Below are positions 37,501 to 49,500 of a stretch of DNA of 64,000 nucleotides, in pieces; the stretch's first letter is position 1, and each line of letters starts with the position of its first letter. This stretch comes from Asterias amurensis (lineage: Eukaryota; Echinodermata; Asteroidea; Forcipulatida; Asteriidae). The stretch covers positions 23,053,044-23,117,043 of the forward strand of contig NC_092652.1 in assembly GCF_032118995.1 (NCBI RefSeq), read 5' to 3'. A program made the translations under genes and the position numbers. The notes beneath the pieces were generated by a model. That model was given only the letters and a program-made list of their open reading frames with translations. It was not told the DNA's origin and searched no databases.

Positions 37501-40500
37501 CTTCATGTAAATTTTTCATTTTTTTACATTCTGTATCCTACAGTGGAAAAAATAGTTGCATACTGTAGGCCTGTTTATTTGATATCATTATTTTGTTCAT
37601 GTAAGTTTCCATTGTGTGATTTCATTGATTATATTAACCCGGCAAAAAAACTACTATATACGTACTAAAACCAGAACACCACGTCTATATTCTGATTTGG
37701 GTCGTCAGAATGGAATTTCCTAGCAAACAGACAGACCTGAAGGTCTGTCTATTGATTCTCGCTTGAAGTGGGTCAGCATTCCTGTCCGCTCACGCGTTAA
37801 GCTCCGGCCCGGAACTGAGATGAACGTATTCTGGTGAAACAGGAACTGGAAATTAAAGTCAAAAGCTGGCGGGGTGTGACAATGGGCGTGGGATGCTTAA
37901 TGAGTTGCTTCAGGATAAATCTGATCGAGATTGGATTGGATATTATGCATTGTAAATGGCGGCAATGCTTTAGTAGAAATGAAATGCAGATAAAGGCAAA
38001 CCTTGAAAACACGCGTTTTACTGACCAGTGCATAGTGTGCATGGGGGTGTGGGTGAGAGAAAAAGATTGCGTTGCAGTGAGCATTGCAAGATATTTTGTT
38101 TTCTGTTTCTGCAGGGCTAAAAAAAGCAAAAGCAATGGTTGTACACTACAGTGCTCTTTAATCATCACTTAATAGGACAAAACACTAAAACTACATCGGC
38201 ATTTGGACACTATCAGTTGCATACAATTTAAACATTTTGTTAATGCAATTTGTTGTGAAAAAAATATTCTGGGTTCAGAAATGTTGAAGCATTCACATGT
38301 GAGGTATTTGATATTTGGAGGAAGTGGTATTTCTAAATACAGCGTTGACATTTTGGCAATAATCTGAATTACCGCTTGCAGACTTAAAGGCAGGTGTCTA
38401 CTATTGTCTTTTTTTTCTTACATGTACAGTAAGTACATTTTCATGTACATGTATATGAAAAGGATTTCCCAGAAAATGTAACAAACTGAAGTCTCAATGA
38501 CTTTTGGATTAGGATGTTAAGAATTATGTCAAAATCAGTTATCAGTGATAAGATAGTTAAAGCAATCGCACAACATCGGTAAATGTCCAAAGGCCCACAC
38601 TTCGTGTACATATCACAATTTGTAAATAAAATAACAAACCTGTGAAAATTTAGGCTCAATCGGTCATCAGAGTCGTGAGAAAATAACGGGAAAACCCACC
38701 CTTGTTTCCGCACGTTTCGCCGTTTCATGACATGTGTTTAAAATAAATCTGTTATTCTCGATATCGATAATTGATAATTGTTTTAATGTTTTCTCAAAAA
38801 GTAAAGCATTTCATGAATAGTATTTCAAGGGAAGTCTTTCACCATTACCTTTTGTAAACCCTGTAAGTTGTTTGTAAATCTGTGAACTTTCATTTTTTTC
38901 TGTTCCGAAAGTGTATAATGGCTTTAAGAGTCCCTGCCTGTAAGAATGTACCAAATTAGGGGGGGGTGTGATTCATGGGTTCGCAGATCTTCTTCCAAAA
39001 AATTAGAGTGATACACCATCATACCAAACGAATAAACCCGAAATTTTAGTTTGCTGACGCTTTCGGTTTTGGAGTTACCAGTTATCAAAGTTTGGGCCAA
39101 AAAGCCCTCAAGAAACGAATAGTACATTCCCTGTAAACACAAAAACGTGCGCCAAGGTCATCCCAGAAAAAGTAAAACATTTTTTGAAACCTCCAGTTGG
39201 GCTTATAACAAAAGTAAAAAAAAAAATATGGGATCTCGTTGGCGCGTCATGTTATGCGCACCTGAACCTTTGACGAACAGTGCCCTCGTGCCATTTTCAA
39301 CGCCTCATAACTCAACGCGCCTATAGGATCCCACGAATTGAACAAGTTCGAATGAAAGAGCTTGCATCCTTAAAACAAATTTAAGTGCAAAGTGAGTGGG
39401 ATCTCGTTGGCGCAGAGAGATAATAGAGGTCAAAGTTCAAATTTTACCAATATATTGCATTTTAGCACCTCCGTAACTTGGCGCGCCAACAACAAAAATT
39501 TGTTTTTATGGCAACTGGGTATTGGCAGAGTTTTTATCTAATGACAAATGAAAAAAGATTCTTGGGATCTCTGCAACTTGCATGTCAAAAGTTTTTTTGA
39601 AAATTTTCTAAAGTATTGTCATTCCACACATTTTGGCCTAAATTGGCACAACATTCACTTTTTTCATCACTGTAAGTATCTGTGCCAACAAGATCCCATC
39701 AATGTTTTCTTGTTTTTGGTTAAGTTGAGTGTTCCTAAACAGATTTCAATTGAAAAATAATTGGGATCATGTTGGCCCACCAATATAACAAAGGTCAAAG
39801 GTCATATGAAACTACACTACTGCCTATTTCGGGCGATTTTGCGTCGTCTAGAAATCCACGCGCCAATATGATCCCATTAAGTTGTCTGTGTTTTATGATT
39901 ATATAGATTCTCAGCAACACATAAAAAGCAAAAACCAAATGGGATTTGAGTGGCGCTAACAAATATTACAGATCAAAAGTTCACAATACATGCCTATACT
40001 TATGCATTGCTGTGGCAACCGAAAGTGAGAAATATCCCCCAATTTCAAAATGTTGGCAAACCATGAAGGGGATAGGTCTCCAAAACGAATTTTGGTCAAG
40101 AGATACACTGGACTTGTTTTTACAAATGGTGTTAGTTTAATGTTGGTTGGTAACTGTTGCCAAGGTCAAAGGTTACAAAGAATATGAGTGTTTTTTACAT
40201 TTTCTGTCAAGAGCCAACTTCAGAGCCTTTTCAAGATTTTATTTAACAAACAAGGGCTCTTTCCTTTTTGTTGGGGAAAACCACTTATAATATCTAGGCA
40301 CATGTGATTGTCCCAAATTAATTATAGAGCCCTTGTTCATTTCATAAAATGATGACATGGCTTTGAAGTTGGCTCTCCACAGAAAATATTGGTGTTTTGT
40401 AATACATTTTCTGTCAAGAACCAACTTCGAAGACCTGTCAACATTTTATCAAATAAGGAAGGGCTCTATAATTAATTTGGGACAACCATATGTGCCTAGA

Positions 40501-43500
40501 TATTATAAGTGGCTGTCCCAAACTGAAATGATAGAGCCCTTGTTCTTTAAATAAAATCTTGAAAAGGCTCTGAAGTTGGCTCTTGACAGAAATATAAAAA
40601 ACACCCATATTCTTTGTAACCTTTGACCTTGGCAACAGTTACCAACCAACATTAAACTAACACCATTTGTAAAAACAAGTCCAGTCTATATCTTGACAAA
40701 AATTCATTTTGGAGACCTATCCCCTTCATGGTTTGCCAACATTTTGAAATTGGGGGATATTTCTCACTTTCGGTTGCCACAGCAATGCATAAGTACAATG
40801 TGTATAGGCATGTATTGTGAACTTTTGATCTGTAATATTTGTTAGCGCCACTCAAATCCCATTAGGTTTTTGCTTTTTATGTGTTGCTGAGAATCTGTAT
40901 AATCATAAAACACAGACAACTTAATGGGATCATATTGGCGCGTGGATTTCTAGACGACGCAAAATCGCCTGAAATAGGCAGTAGTGTAGTTTCATATGAC
41001 CTTTGACCTTTGTTATATTGGTGGGCCAACATGATCCCAATTATTTTTCAATTGAAATCTGTTTAGGAACACTCAAGTTAACCAAATACAAGAAAACATT
41101 GATGGGATCTTGTTGGCATAGATACTTACAGTGATGAAAAAAGTGAATGTTGTGCCAATTTAGGCCAAAATGTGTGGAATGACAATACTTTAGAAAATTT
41201 TCAAAAAATCTTTTGACATGCAAGTTGCAGAGATCCCAAGATTCTTTTTTCATTTGTCATTAGATGAAAACTGTTCCAATACCCAGTTGCCATAAAAACA
41301 AATTTTTGTTGTTGGCGCGCCAAGTTACGGAGGTGCTAAAATGCAATATATTGGTAAAATTTGAACTTTGACCTCTATTATCTCTCTGCGCCAACGAGAT
41401 CCCACTCACTTTGCACTTAAATTTGTTTTAGGGATGCAAGCTCTTTCATTTGAACTTGTTTAATTCATGGGATCTTATAGGCGCGCTGAGTTATGAGGCG
41501 TTGAAAATGGTACGAGGGCACTGTTCGTCAAAGGTTCAGGTGCGCGTAACATGATGCGCCAACGAGATCCCAATTTTTTTTTTTTACTTTTGTTATGAGC
41601 CCAACTGAGGGTTTCAAAAAATGTTTTACTTTTTCTGGGATGACCTTGGCGCACGTTTTTGTGTTTACAGGGAATGTACTATTCGTTTCTTGAGGGCTTT
41701 TTGGCCCAAACTTTGATAACTGGTAACTCCAAAACCGAAAGCGTCAGCAAACTAAAATTTTGGATTTATTCGTTTGGTATGATGATGTGTCAATTTAATT
41801 TTTTAGAAGAAGATCTGAGGACCCATGAATCACCACTTGGTACACTCTTACAGGCAGGGACTCTTAACTGGTTAACATGGTTAAGTGCAGATATAAGAAA
41901 AAGGCGAAGGTTTCTGGAACCATCTGATTTTTTAAATGATGTACATGTAAAAAGGTGATCGTTTTTTTGATATATCCACAAAAAATTCAAGCAAATATGT
42001 CCATGAAGGAAGAATATTCCCTGATAGGAATTATGCACAACCTGATCTCAGATTTATAAAAACCAATATCTTTCTACTGTTCTACATAACAGCATTACTT
42101 CAAATAGAATGTTTCTTAAAAAACTTTTCATACTATCGGAAGCTGCTGTAGGCATCCAGCCAAAAGTTTGTACATGTAGTGCCAATAATTTAAAGAGTGA
42201 TTTTACCAAATCTGTACCTTCCTTCAAGTCACTAAAATGTAAATTTTGAGGCTTGTAATTTTAGTGATTTTTCTTGTAACCCAACACAGATGAACCAGGA
42301 AGTTATTGCCACGGTTCCATCACGGACGGCCTCTTCCAGGGGAAGATCCACGTCGGAGACGACGTCTTCTCCGTGGAGCCTTCCACCAACTACATCGACG
42401 AGCCCGAAACACACTCCGTCATCTACAAGGCCAAGGATCTGGATTACTCCTCCCTAGAGTCCGGCGGAAGCGGCTGCGGAATGATTGGAGAAATCCAGAA
42501 GAGGATGGAAGAGAAGATGAAGAAGTTGAAAGACGAGGAGGATATGTTGAAAGCAAAGAACCAAGGAGAGGTATAAAAACCTGTTTTTGATAAATTTGCA
42601 CCAGGGATAAAGAATATAAGTTTTGGTTTTTACACATACACAACGATGTGTGTCAGCACTGTTTACCCTTAGTACTTACCTGTTTTTATTTATATTTTTT
42701 TGAAATAGAGTTTTTTTAAATTTTTTTTTACAGAACTCGGGGAAAGTGCTACATACATGTAGTACATTGCTTACTTACATTGGTGTAATGGTAAACCAAA
42801 TAATATTCTTTAGTATTATCAGGCCTTGCACTAACTTTTTTCCTTAACTAGCCCGTCGGGCTAGTCAGCTGTATTTTTGACTATTATAGCCCGCACAAAT
42901 TTTTACTAGCCCTTGTGATTGAACGCCGGGCTTGTGTCTAAGCTTGGGTGATATCACGATATTATCGAATGTCGCGATATTAATTTGGAAACGATTTCGA
43001 TAATCGCGATATATCGCGATATCGATTAAATATCGCGATGTATTTGCTTGCTGAGACATCTTGCACCCCATAGGTGTGGAGTAAAACCAGAAGAATAGGT
43101 CATTAGAACACCTCTCTTATGCTATGACTATCTCTTCTAGAACTTTCACTTGGAGTTTGAAGACTGATGATGATAATGATGACAATATTTTGTCGGCGGT
43201 TTATCGTGAATAAAATAAATCGATATCGCCCAAGCTTACTAGTGTCTAAATCAAGCCCTGTCCATGTAAATTTAGCATCTATGAAATTTTTGTGTTACGC
43301 GCTGCTAGAATATACGATTCAAACTTCCTTTTGTTCCTGGCAATCTCGGTCATCTGGTTGATAAGACACTGCTCTAGATTGCCAAAGGTGGTGGGTTCAA
43401 ATCCCACCCAAGATGCCTGTGAAAATTTTTGAAACTAAACTTGGGAAAGTACTGTGCTGACACGCTTCAGTGTAAGAGTAAAACCTATAGAAATAGAACC

Positions 43501-46500
43501 CGGCAAATGCTTAGCTCGGCCATCCTCTGTGTCGTCCGCGGACGCAAAATATTTTGACGTCCACGCTTACAAAAATGGTGTACACGCGCCAATAAAAATG
43601 GTCTTACAAAAAAATCGCACCCACAATGACGCACTCAGCGTTCTCCGGGTTCTATTTCTTTGGTATAACCAAATAATATTTCACAGAAAGATGAAAGATT
43701 TCCCTCTGAACTCTGACTTATAATATCTTTTTCTGCCATTGCAGCCATTAAAAAGATTTTGAAAATTGTTGTTTTTTTCTGCATGTATTCGTTCAAATTT
43801 CAAATATGTGCCGGCCCTGAAGCCAAATATTTTTCTGGTAGCAGACTCTGACTGACTGTGTCAAATTCCACGCTTTTTCATCAAAGGCACAATTACCCCA
43901 TGTATTTGCCTATCTGTCCCATTAAATGCCTCCTTGTTTATGGCCATTGGCTCGGTGCCCTTCAAAATGTTCCATGGAAACTGACGTCATCCCAGTTTGC
44001 ACCAGTGATTAAAGTAATCCTTCTATTTTTCTGTTGTTTTGTTTTACAGAGTGATAAATCATCACACTCTTCTCGTCACAAGAGGGCAGCACCATCGGCA
44101 CAGACTTGCACTCTGTATATCCAGACAGACATTCAATTTTATGAAAGGTAATGACATGACTTCTTGTGTCGTGATTAGACCCATCATGCAGTGACGTTCA
44201 CGCTGCTCGCACTTTATTTCCCCCGGCCAATGGGCCACACTTATGGTCCCATATTCATGAGACGACCCAAATAGTTTTAACATAGTGTGGCTCATTATAT
44301 GCCGAGCAGTGACTCTTTTGTTTGTATTATCTAAACAAAATCTAATTCTTCTTAAATGTTGGTCTGTGATTTGTCTTGATTTTTCCTGAATGAAGAAAAT
44401 CCACTTTTTTTATCTCCCCCCCCCCCAAAAAAAAACCAACACATTTTTAAAGATCAAAAAATAACAATAATGAAGATATAATCGTATAATATCGCCCTGC
44501 AGATTGCAGAGAAGGGCTTTTAAAACCAAAGATAAATGTTAAAAGTTTGGCTTCGTGCTCGCAAGTTTTCCGTACTTTGCGCTCAGAGTTCAGTTTTCTT
44601 TCTCAACAGCCTATCACATCCCTCAAATTATGACCATTAACCAATAAATGAACATACAAACATTTCAGGTGTGCGTTTCAGCTGTGGGCAACCATCTTCC
44701 TAATGATTTCTTTCATCATTTTTTACATCCAAAGATATGGCCGAAGTCGTTCAGCTGTGATCAAGCAGATTGGCGAGCATGTCCAGGCAGCCAGCAACAT
44801 CTACTCTAGAGTAGCATTTGGAGAATACCAGAATATCAACTTTGCTGTGAAAAAAATAAGGGTAAGATCTCGTCATTTGTTTTATGGCCATCTTAGGGTG
44901 CATTTGACTAGATTCCCTGGGTCGACCCCGGTCTGCCCCAGGTGTGTTCGAATAGCTTTGACGTCATTCCACGGGCTCACCCAGGTCAGTCCCAAGTGCC
45001 CTGCTTGTGGAGTGGGTCACTTGGGGGCTGGCCCCAGGTGCATGACGTCACCATGAGAGGGTGAGTGATCGTTCTATTAGCTCTTGTCAGGGGCTCACCC
45101 GAGTGAGCACCGCGGGGTTGACACAAGGAAGCTAATCAAACGCACCCTTAGTTAAACCTTTCATTCTGAAGCACTGTAATTCAAATCGAGGCTGGAGGGG
45201 TCAAATAGTATAGCCCCTTCTGGTTTAAAGGCAGTCGACAGTATTGGTTATTACTCAAACTAATTGTGAGCATAGAAACTTACTTTGGAAGACTGGAAGA
45301 TTTGAGGTCGCCTGTGTGCAAGTGGGCCTACAATCCCAGTCAAAATGCTTGGGCCTCCCATTCGCAATGTTACATTTAAAACATTCCCCTCCCCCCTGCA
45401 TTGCCCTGCTCAATGTTGATGGGATTGGCAAAGACCCTGCAATGAGAGCCAACATTGAAATGGGGCACGGGGCTGTGGTGGGGGGCCCAACGAGATATGG
45501 CCGGGAATGTAGGGATAAAGAAACGACTTGACAAACTCCTAAATTGAGAGGAAAGATAGCACTTTAGGTACCGCTAGCTGTGTAAGACAAACTTTATGGT
45601 GTGAAAAATTGAGGTTGTCTGGATGTAAGTGGGCCTAGGGATAAATCTTAAAGGAACACGTTGCCTTGGATCGGACGAGTTGGTTTATAAAACAGCGTGT
45701 GTAACCGTTTGTTATAAAATGCATATGGTTGGAAAGATGTTGTAAAAGTAGAATACAATGATCCACACAAATTTGCCTCGAAATTGCGTGGTTTCCATTT
45801 TACTGTGCGAACTAACACGGTCAGCCATTTATGGGAGTCAAAAAATTGACTCCCATAAATGGCCGACCTTGAATTTTGACGAGGTAAAAGGAAAACCGTA
45901 CAATTTCGAGGCATGTTTGTGTGGATCATTGTATTCTACTTTTACAACATCTTTTCAATCATATGCATTCTATAACAAACGGTTAAAAATGCTTTTCAAA
46001 GACCAACTCGACCGATCCAAGGCAACGTGTTCCTTTAAATTGAGAGAAAAAATATACCATTAGGTACATGTACCAAATTGCTGCAGATTTTTAACGAAAA
46101 GGTGGTACACTTTTGTTGACTTACCTAAACTTTGCAGGTGTTCACCGATGAGGATACAAACAGCGTTGATTACCTGTTCAAAGATGATTTTATTGGAGTT
46201 GAGAAATACTTGGATCTTGCCTCCATCGGGAACCTGGAAGAGTACTGCCTGGCCTACACATTCACAAACAGGGACTTTGCTAACGGTGTCTTGGGCCTTG
46301 CATGGATTGCAACTGAATTCAGTGAGTACAGCTGGGACTCGACTCCATGTTAGATGGATTGCATAGCGTCAGCGACCGCCATATTTGATGACAAACAATG
46401 GCAAAGTGCACGCCTGTACGGTTGCACACAACTCTCGACCAATGAAAGCCTTTCACGCATTCACGTCTCATCAAAGATGGCGGTCGATGACGTCATGTGC

Positions 46501-49500
46501 AATCCATCATTAGAGGGACAACCCAAAAAATAAAACGAAGAGGGGAATAAAACACAACCCCTAACCTGGAAAGCGACAGCCATAAATCACCTAATGGGGT
46601 CTGCTTTATACTTTGTTGGAAATATTCCATTGAAGTCCTCCTCGTTTCAACAAATTATTTCTTAGTCTTATCTAATTTTCCCCACTCTGTTCTCTGCAGC
46701 TAGCAGTACAGGAGGTCTCTGCTCTCCCAAATTGAACAGTCGAGATTCAACGCTCAATACAGGCATTGTTACAGTCAACAACTACGGGTCGTTTGTACCA
46801 CCACTGATGTCCCACAACACCTTTGCCCATGAGATTGGTCATAACTTCGGCTCAAATGTAAGGATAATGATGAAACCAAAATACATGCAATTTTCATCTT
46901 TATCGCCCTGACATGGCCCATAGACATACTGCCTTTACAGGGTGCCATAAGCACAGAATTCTTTTGCTAAGTACCGCCATGAAATTCGGCCCTGGGCCCA
47001 ATTTCATAGAGGTGCATAAGCACAATAAAATCATGCCTACCAGAATAAGGTAACCAGTCAAAATACCATTCTACAAGTGCAATTTGTGGCTGGTATCCTG
47101 CTCATTTGTGCTTAGAATAAAATTTCTAAAAGCTGTATTAGCTGCTTGTAAGCAGCTCAATGAAAGTGTGTCCTTGAAAGCACTGAGTAAACAGTGCTTA
47201 GCACATATTGATTTCAGGGTGAGAATAAAAAATAACATGACATTTTGAGGTGAGGTTTGCAGTAGCACCATGTGTAGGGCTTGTTTTGAAAAGAACCGGT
47301 GGTTTAAAACTCAATGTTTTGCTTAGTGTGCTGTGTATGCTTCAAGAGAATGCTGGACTCTGTTGCTAGATTACTGATTTAGTACTGCTTTGGAAATTAA
47401 CTGACAGGGCTTGGCTCCATGGTGCCCAAATCGACACGACTCAAAAGAATGGTCCGCCCGCAAACCTTCCATCAAGTTTCAAATGATATTTTATATTTTG
47501 TTTAAAAAAAAAATTGTTATGCAAGTCGCCAGAAGGCCGCTTCAAGGTGTGGGCTACAGTTATTTTATTCCAGAGGCCATTGCCATCTACAATTATTTTA
47601 TTCCAGAGGCCATTGCCACCTACTCCTAGGGCTGAAACAGGGTTATCCCTTTTACAGTTTTACAGTCCATACGGATGTAGGCTTGGATATCATCATGATA
47701 GATTTATCAATTGAACTATTCTTCTACAAATGTCTCTCTCTCCTCCAGCATGACCCAGCGAACAATCAAGTCTGCTCACCGGGCGGCAGCCTTGGTAACT
47801 ATCTCATGTTTCCTCACGCCTCCTCCGGTGGACTCCTCAATAATGCTTACTTCTCAAGCTGCAGTATCAACGAGATCACTGGGGTGCTGCAGACCGTCTT
47901 CGCTGGGACCAGCAAAGAAAATTGCTTCGTCGGTAAGTTTATCTGTGAATGAAGATTCGATGAGTAGGTTGCTGATCATTGTAACATTATTGATCATATT
48001 GGGTGATTGACCATTGTAGGTTATTGATTATTGTAGATTAATGATCGTTGTAAGTTTATCTTATCACTGTTGGTTAATGATCATTTGGTTAGCCTCAAGG
48101 TTTTTTTTGAGGTTTTCGAGGTCATTTGGGATTCAACTTTGAGTTACCGCTTGCTCAACTCTACATTTCTACCTGAACTTCCTACCCCAAGATTTACACC
48201 CGGTGTATAATTTCTTTATTTTGTTGATCTCTCCGAACACAGAACGCTCTTCGGTCACATTCTGCGGCAATCAAATACTGGAGGAGGGTGAGGAGTGCGA
48301 TTGTGGCTACGATGACACGTGCCCCGAGTCAAATTGCTGCGTCCCGCAGAATGCCGATAATACAAACCCCGATGCGTGCACCTTGAAAAGCACCAGTGTA
48401 TGCAGGTAAGATAAACAGATCTCCATCAAGGATGTTTTATACTTTTAAGCCCTGTTCATACTTCCTGCGAGTGCTTCAAGCGAAGCGAATTTCTCTGCGT
48501 CACAAAGGGAAATGGAGGCGCGTACCAGTTGTTGTGTCACCAAAATTTGCTTTATATTTGCATTCGCAAGAAGTATGAACCAGGCTTTACACTGGTGTGT
48601 ATTAAGCACTGTATACTCAGTGTTTTCTGAGCTCCTGTGAACAAAAATCTATAAGCAAAAACACTTGGATTCAAACCTATGACCTTTGCATTGCTAGAGC
48701 AGATATCTTACCACTAGACCACCGAGCTAGCACAGTGGCTAGAGGCAGTTTGAATCCGATGTGTTAGCTGTGGATACAGCCACGATTTATAAGATGCTAT
48801 TTTACGATGTCCTCGGTCTTTATCATTTCTTTTACTAAATCAATATATGTTTGAACGTTTTGTTTTATGACTTGCGAGGTTAAAATTGCTTATTGTTAAT
48901 GACAAATCTTCTGCTATCATGTCGCAATTTTTTTCTTCAGAGTATTACACTTCTCATTTATACTGTTTTGTTTAGTGTCAAGTCTTCACCATTTTCATGA
49001 GGTGCCGAATGTGTCAATATTTGAAAAATCTCTTTTTGTACTATAAACTCTTGACTATTCATTGATCTATTAGTCAAGAATTGTGACTTTATCCATTGGA
49101 ACTCATACATGTACAAACAATATATATTTTTAAAGATATTCGTTCCCTGTTTGAATTAGCATGTGAATCGTATGAGTTTCATGTTCGCATGTTTTAATCT
49201 TGTCATATCACTTCTTTATAACATGCTATTTGAATTGTTCTTTTTGAATCTCCATCTATTCACGCATTTCCAATTTGTTGTCGTTGGATTTTAGCCTTTG
49301 AGAAAGACTCTTCTAGGGTTGAAACGTCAGACCCTTTTACTATTTGTTTGCATTATTATAATCATGTTTTTATATTTTAGTGAACAGTAGTTATCATTGC
49401 TTCTTCATAATCCTCCTTTTAAATTTATATTTCTGTATGTACATGTAGGCCTACATGTATTTCTTGTATTTCTGTTAACTGATAATTATAGCTTGGTAAT

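Noticed and set aside
37797-38172. Overlapping 123- and 112-codon frames on opposite strands in ADAM10 intron 3
   Set aside because: Antiparallel open frames of this size arise by chance; neither resembles a protein family.
39548-41253. Mirror-image frames inside the giant palindrome as a coding gene
   Set aside because: They are short, have no domain, and occur on both strands only because the arms are complementary.
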